The notes under the pieces are model-generated. The model was not told where the DNA came from. It saw only the letters and a program-made list of their open reading frames with translations, and searched no databases. Shown piece by piece: positions 40,201-42,540 of a stretch of DNA of 64,000 nucleotides. A program made the position numbers and the translations under genes. How positions within the stretch are numbered: position 1 is the stretch's first letter; each line of letters opens with the position of its first letter. The stretch comes from Protula sp. h YS-2021 (Eukaryota > Annelida > Polychaeta > Sabellida > Serpulidae), in assembly GCA_949752745.1 (NCBI GenBank), contig OX457027.1, forward strand, positions 81,461,214 to 81,525,213. The letters run 5' to 3'.

Positions 40201-42540
40201 AAATTTTTTGGTGCTCTCCTGGGGGGGGGGGGGGGTCGGTACATAGTATGTCCTAGGGGGGGGGGTCGGTACATAGTATGTCCTAGGGGGGGGGGTCGGT
40301 ACATAGTATGTCCTAGGGGGGGGGGTCGGTACATAGTATGTCCTGGGGGGGGGGGGGGGGTCGGTACATAGTATGTCCTAGGGGGGGGGGTCGGTACATA
40401 GTATGTCCTAGGGGGGGGGGGGTCGGGTTCGTTGGCTTCATGTTGATTGACAGGTCGGGTTCATTGGCTTCATGTTGATTGACTCGGCCAAACCACTTTC
40501 GCTCCAGACAGCATCATCTCAGTATGACGTCATGATGACGTCACACATGGTCGCGCCTATCCTAACGCTTATCATGACTTCCGGTCCAGACATGATGACG
40601 TCACTTCCGGTCCAGACATCATGATGTCACTTCCGGTCCAGACATGATGACGTCACTTCCACTCCAGACAGCACTTCCGGTCTAGACAGCACTTCCGGTC
40701 TAGACAGCACTTCCGGTCCAGACATGATGACGTCACTTCCAGACAGTATGACGTCATCAAGTGACCCAGAACCCCCATTTATACACTACTACAGACGCAG
40801 AAGATCGACGTTCTATGGACGTTGAAAAATTGACGTTGTGTAAATGTTGAGCTCGGAACCAAAAAGACCTCTCATATCATCGCTCACCGGAAATGGAAGC
40901 CATGAGAAGTCGTTTCGAAAATAAGCCAAAATTAGGACATAAAATTTCAGGAACGCGCAAAGTTTTTATAATAACGCTGCAGAGTCTAGCTTCTTTCGTA
41001 TTCCGGGTTACCGAATGGCCCAAGGGTATGGGGACTTTGACTGGGTGCTTCACAATTGTCGCTCCCTAGATGAAGATTCTAGATTAATCTTTCCCCGACG
41101 TCTATACAACGTCGGGAGGTAGACGTTGTCTCGGCTTCCAATCGAAACCGAAACCCGGCATTGATTCGACGCCTGGTGCAACATCTAACCATTATTGATC
41201 TAACATCGTAATGTTTACTTATCGGTTAATATTCCGGCGGGTTACCGCTGTCTCCAGCTACAATGTGATGATATCAAAAAAAAAATAAAAACATTCTGTG
41301 GACCTTCCCCACACCCCGGGCAAAATAGGAAATAAATAAAAGGGGTTAAAATTTAATTTGAAGCCAGCGAAAAATGCTTCGGCAAGTACCACTACCAGGA
41401 CACGCCACCCCCCCGCCCCCCCATACCCACACCCACACCCACCCTCCTCCTGAAACATAACAATAGTCAAAAATGAAAAAATAGTTTATTCGGCCCCTTC
41501 GAAAAAAAAAAACATGGAAGCTGTGTCACCACATACGGCGTTCTCAGATGACCAAGACAACTCCCCATCCCCCGCCCCCACACACGTACACACATACACA
41601 CACATCCAGCACACACACGCGAAGGACAATGTTGCATCCTCACGTGACAGAACCAGACACCGCAGATGACGCAAGGCGAGTGGAACACAGGCTTGATTAT
41701 TCCTTTCATTGAATAACAAAGGTATAGAGGAGTTGTTGCTTGTGACTATAATGAGGTCTAATGAGGGGTATTGTTTTTATGCAGAAAGTGTGCCTTGTTA
41801 ATTGTCTTATGCCCTGGCGGAATAAGGCAGGTTGCAGGTGGGCTCGCAGGGTGGCTGATCCATTAAATCCATGGTCTGAATACCAGGCTTGCAAAAACAC
41901 ACATCTATTTTTATAATTCCAACCCCCTCTTCCCTCACCACTCCGTCACTCCATGAATCCAACCCGTGACTTTCAGGAAACTCTCCCAGTTTTTTTTGTT
42001 CCAGCCTTACCGTGAGCTAAAGCATTGAGAGATTCAATGAAAAAATAGGCTTACCTTGGAATCGAAATGAACGGTCACCGGAATGTCTCTATTTTTGAGC
42101 AAATTGAGCAGATATTCCAACAACACCCCGACTCTCGTGAAAAAACAACCATTTTTCCAGCAGCCTTCCAAATTATCAAAATCAACTCCAATGTTCCTAA
42201 GAAAAATGACGTTCTCTCCGACCAGTGCTATTTGATGTGGTTGGTTTAAAATAGTGCCTCTTGTGAGCTTCTCATAGATAGTGAGGCTTTTAACACGGGT
42301 GCTATTGACAGCGATAAGAGAAGATAACAAGCCTATTGGCCCAGCACCAACTACAGTTACATCCAGATAAGACCACCTTATTTTACAGGTATCGTATCCC
42401 GATTTTAACGACAGATAACAAAAAACCGAAAAGATCGTCACAACAATCGTTTGTAGAAAATCCGTACCCGAGAACATTTCCCCACTTGTAATATCCGATT
42501 TGGATATCAGGCAATTTTCGTCTGTCGTAACCAAAGCCAT
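19104..42540 (-). CDS. Membrane-anchored FAD-dependent monooxygenase, four-exon host gene
   Basis: The exons are 42540-42055, 23791-23405, 19800-19584 and 19285-19104. Junction phases are 0, 0 and 1, and all sites are GT-AG. They join to 1272 nt, 423 residues plus stop. The N-terminal region has one membrane segment (FLQTIVVTIFSVFCYLSL, about residues 28-45). A Rossmann FAD motif follows (VTVVGAGPIGLLSS), then the second flavin motif ACDGAQGRT in exon 2, and the FAD ribityl-binding end (HTGLDINVGVEGL) formed across the exon 3/4 junction. This is the layout of class A flavoprotein monooxygenases such as UbiH/PHBH relatives and MICAL. The substrate is unknown. Intron 1 is about 18.3 kb and contains the whole Polinton; introns 1 and 2 also hold other repeats. 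Nothing suggests that the coding sequence is broken. Confidence 0.8.
19307..19414. repeat. 36-bp tandem repeat, three copies
   Basis: The units start at 19307, 19343 and 19379, with the core TTTATATAATAAAATGAAAT. It lies in intron 3 of the FAD monooxygenase gene, close to the last exon. Confidence 0.8.
19584..19800 (-). CDS. FAD monooxygenase exon 3
   Basis: It starts after CACTTCCACAG and ends ACACAG|GTGAGT, leaving one base. It contains VFVATEGEAARTLNLHTG, the third flavin-binding segment (GD/GE-A motif) of the family. Confidence 0.75.
20055..20145. repeat. Short degenerate repeat of about 16-17 bp
   Basis: GATACCCGACAGGAAAATACC-like units alternate with GGATGATACGGGACAGGACA-like variants, about five times. 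It sits in the 5' flank of exon 3, within intron 2. No function is visible. Confidence 0.55.
20200..20850. repeat. Diverged copy of the CAACGTTG/GACGTC-rich interspersed repeat
   Basis: CAACGTTG-, GGACGTTG- and ACGTCG-type words recur at short intervals, as in the clearer copies at 21.6, 25.4, 26.2/40.8 and 44.4 kb. Limits are approximate. Confidence 0.45.
21640..22110. repeat. Interspersed repeat, copy A
   Basis: It shares with the other copies a CAACGTTGAATGGACG-like part, then TTATCGCTCGCCGGAAATGG, then AATAGACCAATATTGGGG-like sequence. It is non-coding and lies in intron 2 of the FAD monooxygenase gene. Confidence 0.6.
22724..22737. repeat. Two TTAGGG-like units
   Basis: GGGTTAGGGTTAGG occurs once. 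It resembles the telomere unit but is far too short to mean more than an interstitial match. Confidence 0.5.
23405..23791 (-). CDS. FAD monooxygenase exon 2
   Basis: It holds 129 codons, phase 0 at both ends. The acceptor is TTGTTCTAG|TTT. A nearby AG (TTTACAG) gives the wrong phase, which decides the choice. It carries VVLACDGAQGR, the DG motif that binds both FAD and NAD(P)H in this class. The donor is TCG|GTTAGT. Confidence 0.75.
25380..25900. repeat. Interspersed repeat, copy B
   Basis: It matches the other copies in TTGTGATTGGTGGCGACCA, CACAACGTCAAATAAGCG, TTATCGGTCACCGGAAAT and CTTCGAAAATAAACCATA. A run of C with A (25738-25765) interrupts it. It lies in intron 1 of the FAD monooxygenase gene, about 0.5 kb from the Polinton. 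Confidence 0.65.
26210..26446. repeat. Interspersed repeat, copy C, left half
   Basis: TTGCGACGTCGATCCGGC, TTGTGATTGGTCGCGATCA and GACACAACGTTGAATAGACG match copies A, B and D. The copy stops at the Polinton and resumes at 40797. The last six bases (26441-26446, ACAGAC) are the target duplication. Confidence 0.7.
26441..26446. repeat. Target site duplication, left (ACAGAC)
   Basis: It is the direct counterpart of 40791-40796 and abuts the AG of the terminal repeat. Confidence 0.9.
26447..26793. repeat. Polinton left terminal inverted repeat
   Basis: It is 347 bp, inverted and apparently identical to 40444-40790. Inside, a unit CCGGAAGTG plus ACGTCATCATGTCTGGA is repeated in part or whole about seven times. 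Many copies read GGAAGTGACGTCA, an ETS-type core joined to a CRE/ATF palindrome. It ends where the left side continues GTGTAACCATGG and the right side does not. Confidence 0.92.
26810..27190. repeat. 76-bp tandem repeat, five copies, subterminal
   Basis: Each unit has a run of 10-13 C, then TCGAAATTGTGATTTTTGCA, then a small hairpin-forming TCAGACGATTCTGA. The copies look identical apart from C-run length. Four identical 60-codon frames inside are repeat artefacts. The right end has no such unit, so the two subterminal regions expanded independently. Confidence 0.9.
27190..27285. repeat. C-rich repeat shared by both inner ends
   Basis: Runs of 11-15 C alternate with AGGACAGACTATGTACCGA. The right end has the inverted, closely related unit at 40211-40433. 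The sequence next to the gene side (CCCAGGAGAACA on the left, GTGCTCTCCTGGG on the right) also corresponds. Confidence 0.8.
27301..27354 (+). promoter_or_regulatory. Left inward promoter of the Polinton
   Basis: TGCTGAATCAGCA (27301-27313), a second half-copy GATTCAGCA (27329-27337) and TATATAAG (27347-27354) precede the ATG at 27408 by 54 nt. The same arrangement (AATCAGCATGATAAAATC, TATATAAG, TGGTGTCTC) faces inward at the right end (about 40190-40160). The inner part of the inverted repeat therefore carries a promoter at each end. Confidence 0.7.
27408..28553 (+). CDS. Acidic protein with two CARD-like death-fold domains
   Basis: The protein has 381 residues. An acidic start is followed by three and a half copies of a 19-residue repeat (DVATVQQAMPQEEALNAPS, residues about 39-105). 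Residues 112-140 are mixed, and residues 141-172 form an Asp/Glu/Ser-rich stretch. Two helical regions follow. The first is about 194-275 (LKRNFRAVLPLIDCNILWCL, then EEGFFNNHTY). The second is about 293-370 (YLEERIHVYDMMAYLYEKG, FTMSM, later PGDFLVIVMVQSLTNGLP). The second follows the caspase-recruitment (CARD) pattern: L-E-x-I, hydrophobic pair, x-x-G-x-F-T, then a hydrophobic helix and an F-L ending. The first is weaker. If correct, it may bind host CARD proteins and affect cell death or innate signalling; that is inference. It is the first gene behind the left promoter and the ATG is in a good context. Confidence 0.6.
   Translation: MDDFETVTFDDTLLSLEEIDAFFEDAETALKEALVVLPDVATVQQAMPQEVALNAPSDVATVQQAMPQEEALNAPSDVATVQQAMPQEEALNAPSDVAAVQQEMPDPEGSDYPFWVANRLINGDNSQLSAKLKAHLAHYEENEVSDDDEDSELDMSSDNEDSEVDMSSDDGEDKQLKSKIESSKTIPVTEEDVIMLKRNFRAVLPLIDCNILWCLCEEGFFNNHTYMYLTEEVNTVIQLIYMLEGNTEHVPASEPKFSEAMTQRFIQLIKSLHEELFKTLSLPAPKSLDEDREFKCAKVMLHGFKYLEERIHVYDMMAYLYEKGHFTMSMLFQWILGHRTPGDFLVIVMVQSLTNGLPTTFLDGFNDMTPRFYKHLMKTYM
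28560..28568 (+). promoter_or_regulatory. TATA box TATAAAAGG
   Basis: It lies 7 nt after the stop of the preceding gene and 62 nt before the ATG at 28622, which supports that start over the ATG at 28586. Confidence 0.65.
28622..29020 (+). CDS. Small helical protein, paralog 1 of 3
   Basis: The protein has 132 residues. The ATG at 28622 (GACCATGG) is preferred to the one at 28586 because of its context and because the sister protein at 29774 also begins MD-FK-Y. It reads MDDVFKVNYADYVFSKL at the start and HWEAVGKTIPRDRFIRSFL in the middle. It aligns by eye with the products at 29774 and 30839: start helix, then a [HFY]W-E/D-x-V helix, then F-L-x-E-C or N-x-R-C, then a hydrophobic last helix. 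The function is unknown. Its stop codon lies inside the next gene's TATA box. Confidence 0.7.
   Translation: MDDVFKVNYADYVFSKLPAFESDWMLQVKNLHQHWEAVGKTIPRDRFIRSFLRECEYLHLPLTYDIDLAFINVNTIWAVELMLDVAARIILHYDDDVPLKTNVSELVRFNHGRVEVNSKLCKFFADSADSWV
28993..29024 (+). promoter_or_regulatory. Maf-recognition-like site and TATA box inside the upstream gene's end
   Basis: TGCTGACTCAGCA at 28993-29005 is the exact T-MARE consensus (Maf/CNC bZIP; also holds an AP-1 core). TATAAAAGG follows at 29016-29024. The TAA stop of the 28622 gene is part of the TATA box. The next ATG is at 29101. Confidence 0.65.
29101..29748 (+). CDS. PC4-like two-domain protein with C-terminal zinc ribbons
   Basis: The protein has 215 residues from ATG 29101 (GCAGCCATGG); upstream in-frame codons have no ATG. 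The N-terminal half looks like two diverged PC4/p15-type units. One ends CAYSPSLWKIVCQSLKNL. The other is YVSFVRTSRFEGKEYTHHIN followed by MNDGEWETLLQEM, which mirrors the last strand and helix of PC4 single-stranded-DNA-binding folds. Residues about 123-128 (CEEC) and 167-205 (CDYCGACG, CHCHMYNCKLC, FCGKCG) hold many Cys/His and probably bind zinc. The role is likely nucleic-acid binding in transcription or replication, by inference. It is related to the four minus-strand PC4-like genes. Confidence 0.6.
   Translation: MENKTSNATQRSSSFKISANLTITVEHGEYGPFLRITRGERWCAYSPSLWKIVCQSLKNLRDIGFKLYLTQTKWLEVISYLDMRYVSFVRTSRFEGKEYTHHINMNDGEWETLLQEMDNINSALSPCEECHDKKTIIKLQKDGRMKVSKLSKKRLTEVQLENMNVQNQLGLTCDYCGACGYVEDYHCHCHMYNCKLCEPNNFCGKCGVLKVSEAK
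29774..30284 (+). CDS. Small helical protein, paralog 2 of 3, probably spliced
   Basis: The unspliced frame runs to 30127 (117 residues). However, TCAG|GTAAGT at 30083 and TTTTATTACAG|GAA ending at 30260 define a 178-nt intron in phase 0. The spliced frame is 29774-30082 plus 30261-30284, 110 residues ending EETDMSE. The start MDACFKNAYIDLMIAKL and the DAFWDVVHHSLDVIELHS helix match the product at 28622. Function unknown. The second exon is shared, in the same frame, with the small membrane protein at 30153. Confidence 0.6.
30153..30284 (+). CDS. 43-residue single-pass membrane microprotein, alternative to splicing
   Basis: The ATG at 30153 (AACCATG) opens a 43-codon frame. It has a hydrophobic start (FFLLANLVLCEWF), a basic patch (QRKQRK) and an amphipathic helix. 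The frame crosses the intron/exon border and ends at the same TAA (30282-30284) as the spliced gene, sharing seven residues. Small membrane proteins are usual in viruses. Whether it is made is unknown; if the intron is always removed it would need its own promoter. Confidence 0.4.
   Translation: MFFLLANLVLCEWFQRKQRKNMIEEAANILKDILLQEETDMSE
30300..30737 (+). CDS. NADAR (YbiA-like) ADP-ribose-processing protein
   Basis: The protein has 145 residues, a typical length for the NADAR (DUF1768) family. Diagnostic parts occur in order: LFSGHKDVLSNMFP, FNSSEALYQYEKA (conserved Ser-Glu and Tyr-Gln), W-x-x-x-K-x-x-M-x-x-VL, Q-x-x-x-FR, TYDHWWGAG and PGQNIMGKLL. Family members are N-glycosidases acting on ADP-ribose- or riboflavin-precursor-type substrates, and some remove ADP-ribose from guanine in DNA or RNA. 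Inside a virus-like element it may protect element nucleic acid or change host NAD/ADP-ribose signalling; that is inference. It starts 16 nt after the preceding stop, at AACATGG. Confidence 0.88.
   Translation: MENLVLFSGHKDVLSNMFPTRLEKYGHVFNSSEALYQYEKAVFHHRPDIASAIVSSRNGYEAKRIAKGIKPCPLWHTVKRSKMQDVLQVKLDQCVLFRNKLKECKDKTLVEATYDHWWGAGVKHVSSEYPGQNIMGKLLELLCEG
30839..31171 (+). CDS. Small helical Cys-rich protein, paralog 3 of 3
   Basis: The protein has 110 residues from ATG 30839 (CACAATGG). The frame extends upstream, but that part lies in an untranslated-looking gap. A CPACQHEECQEHTCH stretch (residues about 31-45) could bind zinc. The remainder (YTYWNEAKYYMHLDKVL, then NANQRCEKYGVD, then a hydrophobic end helix) aligns with the products at 28622 and 29774. 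Function unknown. Confidence 0.65.
   Translation: MADMTLRQYIVQKAYCEEMLSAVKKFAYLVCPACQHEECQEHTCHFASVYTYWNEAKYYMHLDKVLENANQRCEKYGVDAITLDELSHWLVFIEDQWSPVIHTIVSILDL
31277..32026 (+). CDS. Polinton DDE integrase (rve type)
   Basis: The protein has 249 residues from ATG 31277 (GACCATGT). TATAAAATA lies 51 nt before it at 31226, and in-frame codons further up lack an ATG. After an N-terminal helical region, an RNase-H-like catalytic core carries Asp in DDMWDIDLADM, Asp in TLRSDKGTEFKNRW, and Glu 34 residues later in KANFAERVIRTLKG. VYNYNHRPHGSLPNKYAPAE follows, as usual in integrases. It inserts the element and produces the 6-bp duplication. It lacks the C-terminal chromodomain found in many Polinton integrases and ends soon after the core. 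The capsid gene starts 4 nt after its stop. Confidence 0.92.
   Translation: MSTWKDYLTDIYFKPGQPGAFAGPYKLYHILRKHNQPVTQSQVKKWLQDQDAFSLLQPVKYRFKRQRVITRGIDDMWDIDLADMGNIAPYNDDIRFLLIVIDVFSKYVWVQPIPNKSHTSVIQAFQKIFHDTRRRPRTLRSDKGTEFKNRWVKAFLKKEGIHAYTTKNETKANFAERVIRTLKGMMYRYFLHNQTYRYLDILPDLVYNYNHRPHGSLPNKYAPAEIRKDNESKVWKYMYVDSKYRKDIF
32031..33404 (+). CDS. Major capsid protein, double-jelly-roll type
   Basis: The protein has 457 residues from ATG 32031. The frame is open further up but without ATG and overlapping the integrase. The start CECSLSPLEWFHVPPTQTAV and the following PLTSIREGAPIEFYIP are features of the invertebrate F54H12.2-like proteins carried by Polintons, which I believe are the capsid proteins of this group. 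Many short beta-rich segments with Gly/Asn-rich loops (NGLWSNIELFLNDRLVS, RYLPNGISLKLRFHRQ) fit jelly rolls. The end EFDNIIEISANRSIQFDY is also typical. No transmembrane segment. The protease gene overlaps its stop by ATGA. Confidence 0.82.
   Translation: MSLIHNHSCECSLSPLEWFHVPPTQTAVEKSYNVDYQPLTSIREGAPIEFYIPASTEEYLDLKNSKLHIVCRILKADGTACGADDNVSCINDVFNGLWSNIELFLNDRLVSHSNNTHGYTSIISHLIHDSEESLHSERSMRLMYKDTAGSMNSHEVKRPNHEQYVSGFHVNADGGDLAEQGNNGLHHRYLHTRLSRDVMLAGGLRIDLFEQDRYLPNGISLKLRFHRQKDDYVLMAVNNTYKVEVKEAFLTIRKVRVSPGIQLGHADALMKSPAKIIITRKECKVLAIPAGFQSFVKDNIFLGQLPNRIVIGLVHNEAFGGSVLRNPYNFDHFNLDYMQLYTDGEPVLSKPLKLDITQNKYLNAFETLYKSFDRLNGEKSSIIKREDWPRGYALFSFDLTPDYDGDDHFPLIKHGNLRLEMNFARALQPTINVIVYAEFDNIIEISANRSIQFDYQS
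33401..33838 (+). CDS. Adenain-like cysteine protease
   Basis: The protein has 145 residues. The catalytic residues of the adenovirus/Ulp1-type (C48/C5) fold are visible: His in GEHWVAVYYD, Asp in YFDSYGLFP, and Cys in SSSCGFYCVYYILH. It is expected to mature capsid proteins in the particle. The ATG overlaps the capsid stop by one base pattern (ATGA, 33401-33404), so it may be translated by reinitiation or from another mRNA. It is the last rightward gene; AATAAA follows at 33928-33933. Confidence 0.9.
   Translation: MNTKQIDAILSHDVMTKDLFQGVFAMDQLPSLQRGAYVINTDDQDEPGEHWVAVYYDKDPAEYFDSYGLFPLDDRLDMFLRNDYMYNSISLQTPISSSCGFYCVYYILHRARGQSMFDIVNILKRKDGDFIVKDFVYRHYKPLFY
33839..34223. repeat. Convergent intergenic region with two short tandem repeats
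   Basis: GTTGTTGTTATATTAGTTAA is repeated about four times (33839-33926), and ACTATTTACAAA-like units many times (34005-34225). AATAAA for the rightward genes is at 33928-33933. Several TTTATT (for example 33960 and 33980) can serve as signals for the leftward genes. No gene. Confidence 0.75.
33928..33933 (+). terminator. Polyadenylation signal for the rightward gene block
   Basis: AATAAA, 90 nt after the protease stop. It is the first clean hexamer there. Confidence 0.6.
34224..34598 (-). CDS. PC4-like protein 4
   Basis: The protein has 124 residues from ATG at 34598. Its first 33 codons overlap the end of the neighbouring gene in another frame. The core reads LEEGYELKLSEHVTVKVIKF and, after a loop, TYINLDSNEWYSLMNVLKNE, the strand-helix ending shared with the other PC4-like products. 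An upstream half (LTLEFKETEIWLTRGIKSIE) may be a second, degenerate unit. It probably binds single-stranded DNA, inferred from similarity to the product at 35287-35634. Confidence 0.6.
   Translation of the reverse strand: MTSLQKTMTTSPSTQWNGTRCYKHWIGKNLTLEFKETEIWLTRGIKSIELTQPMRVMDIDLEEGYELKLSEHVTVKVIKFGDVYYVSFHSIYKHECNVYDTYINLDSNEWYSLMNVLKNECVCK
34501..34842 (-). CDS. PC4-like protein 3
   Basis: The protein has 113 residues from ATG at 34842; the frame reaches 34851 only with a TTG. The first half (VLRHFGQYLVLSLDDQSVLK) and second half (NELEVRVTENCLDVFIQF, YITLNTVEWNALLQAL) fit the two-unit plan of the family. A TATA-like CATAAAAA lies about 55 nt upstream. It overlaps the next gene by 98 nt. 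Confidence 0.6.
   Translation of the reverse strand: MEDFLTEYKPITHGFSYLRNEYDDIVLRHFGQYLVLSLDDQSVLKDHLEKFRIPGFLLAVSNELEVRVTENCLDVFIQFRQYDELTENYDYITLNTVEWNALLQALDWKEPNA
34902..35273 (-). CDS. PC4-like protein 2
   Basis: The protein has 123 residues from ATG at 35273. The first unit ends YHRFKPEVWKDFKNI. The second unit contains NKVEVTVAEYDSNIRVEICR and LIIFDIKNWRAVLRFLEVI. GATAAAAGG on the minus strand lies about 45 nt before the ATG, inside the end of the preceding gene. Confidence 0.6.
   Translation of the reverse strand: MNALMLNGGVYLTVNERNEVILDSKTSYHRFKPEVWKDFKNIPLEAGFKRRLENKVEVTVAEYDSNIRVEICRNLLQDYPKDYKGVVPDTPYTDLIIFDIKNWRAVLRFLEVIQHPLFTILRA
35287..35634 (-). CDS. PC4-like (transcriptional coactivator p15) protein 1
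   Basis: The protein has 115 residues. The C-terminal half is the clearest PC4 match: GNGKYIKIMKQSNEGVVNIR, KYLRDEG, RPTKKGILLTIPEWKMMKK, with the conserved Lys-Lys-Gly-Ile-x-Leu and E-W at the start of the helix. In PC4 this fold dimerises and binds single-stranded DNA. The N-terminal half is charged. Likely roles are late transcription or covering displaced strands during protein-primed replication; that is inference. Its TATA box (TATATAAGG, plus 35688-35696) includes the stop codon of the polymerase gene upstream. Confidence 0.85.
   Translation of the reverse strand: MKRSAPTDMDTLADTVKDMKVKHPDTTIKKLKVETTVPTPQSWDGMLSLGNGKYIKIMKQSNEGVVNIRKYLRDEGTGKNRPTKKGILLTIPEWKMMKKQVKEVDKRLRRQDDKS
35688..35696 (-). 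promoter_or_regulatory. TATA box TATATAAGG overlapping the polymerase stop codon
   Basis: The TAA at 35692-35690 that ends the DNA polymerase frame is the middle of this box. The ATG of the PC4-like gene is 54 nt downstream. Confidence 0.65.
35690..39382 (-). CDS. Protein-primed family B DNA polymerase of the Polinton
   Basis: The protein has 1230 residues from ATG at 39382. The frame reaches 39436 only without ATG, and TATAAAAGG is 59 nt before this ATG. Two Cys/His fingers open it (CHDCDVTFPSLEVFVTHTC; CCKCVKIFSSLDAFETHAC). A region NKCFLWSVLAHLHP, typical of Polinton polymerases, follows near residue 258. A third finger is near 380 and an endonuclease-VII-like Cys/His knot (CYICHEPLG, HDHINGKYRGAAHNECN) near 517-547. 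Exonuclease motifs: YADFECF (about 431), FFHNLRGYDSH (about 570), YLKSDVLLLAD (about 718). Polymerase motifs: LDANNLYGWA (about 818), KLMNNSVFGKT (about 978), FSDTDS (about 1075). All catalytic acids are present. It would replicate the element from a terminal protein. It should be active. Confidence 0.95.
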   Translation of the reverse strand: MAPVYCHDCDVTFPSLEVFVTHTCKPARMKRAHEELVEQIEAKRRKTVQDGVDRPDPVLCCKCVKIFSSLDAFETHACAEMENVSHEEQRKKETVQVGRGRRVSLGENAQERRFEPEDGSDLLLEMRQQENRIKRHLLETLNRGMKWYIVVHARFKKMTPNVEGVMVEQVDNAFISSPTYAAYNPTDIEKDLPEAYKELFTRFDEHERQGSGWVLDNILFIEVHTATSAPLEASSFIPLPKKVKNTKAVLNIQNKDNKCFLWSVLAHLHPSTNSPCRVSHYTPFENELKVEGMTFPTPITDIPKFEKENDVSINVFGYEHDVVVPIQLSRNTSANSANSAREINLLLISNDKTRHYCLIKNFSRLMAYRSKHKAAAFYCFNCLHGFIRQDLLDKHREVCGKHGAQRLSFPKEPFIKFKNVAKQQRAPFVIYADFECFTKKHEGDKYQHHRPNSFAYVVVSQYDTRAPVVYRGDNAVKVFLDHMVYERDRIVHGLQQKKKIVMTCEDEEHYKNATDCYICHEPLGADRVRDHDHINGKYRGAAHNECNLQFRFRKDQQDVEDSFIIPVFFHNLRGYDSHLIMEEIGKFKNESITVIPNTVEKYIAFTMSNLKFTDSFQFMSTSLQKLVSNLAAEGKDNFYHMTSHIHDSDQQELLLRKGVYPYDYVDEPSKFAETQLPSKDKFYSLLSEEDISDEDYAHAQKVWETFHCTTFGEYHDLYLKSDVLLLADVFENFRHVCLNTYELDPAHYYTAPGLSWDAMLKATKVKLELINDIDMYQMVEQGLRGGISVITHKYAKANNPYVADYDPLKPTNYLTYLDANNLYGWAMSQSMPESGFMWVSEPESIDFMDVDEDDEIGYILEVDLEYPYSIHDHHNHYPVAPERKCVKVGELSKHSQKLRKDLNMKGKPSEKLIPNLCDKKKYVLHYRNLQQYVSLGLKVTKVHRAIMFAQSKWLAKYISLNTEKRKLAKNPFEKDFFKLMNNSVFGKTMENVRKRMNVELVHQEKRFKKLVAKPSFHKFRIFNEDLTAVHLRKVDLLLDKPIQVGFTILDLSKVLMFHFHYNYIMTKYPNAKLLFSDTDSLCYDIETEDIYKDMQEDADLFDTSDYPPDHFLHSNVNKKVLGKMKDETAGIPIEEFVGLRPKMYSMMYGGKEKRTAKGITRACQRRMKHQQYRDSLFNQTQTMTTGHIIRSHNHQIFSEKLRKVALSPFDDKRYVMSDGYSTLAHGHYSI
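39437..39852. promoter_or_regulatory. Promoter region of the polymerase gene with Maf-like sites
   Basis: On the minus strand TATAAAAGG lies at 39449-39441. TGTTGACTCAGCA lies at 39464-39476 and an exact T-MARE TGCTGACTCAGCA at 39588-39600. A hairpin GGCCCTT-AA-AAGGGCC lies at 39818-39833 and an (AC)n run near 39773. No gene is seen. Confidence 0.55.
39853..40128 (-). CDS. Unknown 91-residue protein behind the right inward promoter
   Basis: The ATG at 40128 (CATCATGG) lies 46 nt after TATATAA (plus 40169-40175). The protein starts MDNTPAIIIDDLTAF and has beta-rich parts (ESVCIWVNMRDEAE; PDVVITFMWNNRIVTLTQ) and a Cys-rich end (YCKCQVWLEY). Its leader and first codons align with those of the CARD-like gene at the other end, because both lie in the inner inverted repeat. 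Not recognised; a small viral regulatory protein is possible. Confidence 0.6.
   Translation of the reverse strand: MDNTPAIIIDDLTAFQANESVCIWVNMRDEAEAADITYALEEVLQFPTQIAAVKPDVVITFMWNNRIVTLTQRYCKCQVWLEYEGQPHNCC
40211..40433. repeat. G-rich repeat of about 34 bp, six copies
   Basis: The unit is a run of 10-16 G followed by TCGGTACATAGTATGTCCTA. It is the inverted relative of 27190-27285, expanded on this side. Long G runs could form G-quadruplexes on this strand. Confidence 0.85.
40444..40790. repeat. Polinton right terminal inverted repeat
   Basis: It is the inverted partner of 26447-26793, with the same TGACGTCA- and CCGGAAGTG-containing units. Internally it is followed by a second partial copy of its last 30 bp (40420-40445) and then G-rich repeats. 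Confidence 0.92.
40791..40796. repeat. Target site duplication, right (ACAGAC)
   Basis: It is the direct counterpart of 26441-26446 and follows the terminal CT. Confidence 0.9.
40791..41225. repeat. Interspersed repeat, copy C, right half
   Basis: It begins with the second ACAGAC (40791-40796) and continues the repeat where the left half broke off: CGACGTTCTATGGACGTTG, ATCGCTCACCGGAAATGGAA, TTTCGAAAATAAGCCAAAA. This shows directly that the Polinton inserted into an older repeat. Confidence 0.7.
41230..42030. other. Intron 1 sequence without features
   Basis: Low-complexity C/A-rich runs (41400-41450; ACAC-rich 41578-41625) and no coding signal. It lies between the split repeat and exon 1 of the FAD monooxygenase. 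Confidence 0.5.
42055..42540 (-). CDS. FAD monooxygenase exon 1
   Basis: It holds 162 codons from ATG at 42540: the membrane anchor, the GxGxxG dinucleotide fold, and a conserved-looking stretch NQPHQIALVGENVIFLRNIG. It ends FDSK at an exact AAG|GTAAGC donor. No clear promoter motif is visible upstream. Confidence 0.8.

Larger units (their letters stand above)
26447..40790. mobile_element. Complete Polinton/Maverick (adintovirus-like) element, 14,344 bp
   Basis: The ends are 347-bp inverted repeats (26447-26793 and 40444-40790) in which I find no mismatch. They start AG and end CT and are flanked by the 6-bp duplication ACAGAC at 26441-26446 and 40791-40796, the size known for Polintons. It encodes the hallmark set: protein-primed DNA polymerase B, retroviral-type integrase, jelly-roll capsid protein and adenovirus-type protease. 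It also carries about a dozen accessory genes. Rightward and leftward gene blocks converge at about 33.9-34.2 kb. All frames are open. I do not see an FtsK/HerA-type packaging ATPase or a penton-like minor capsid protein, so it may depend on a helper for packaging or belong to a lineage that replaces them. The identical ends and intact genes suggest recent insertion. Confidence 0.93.
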
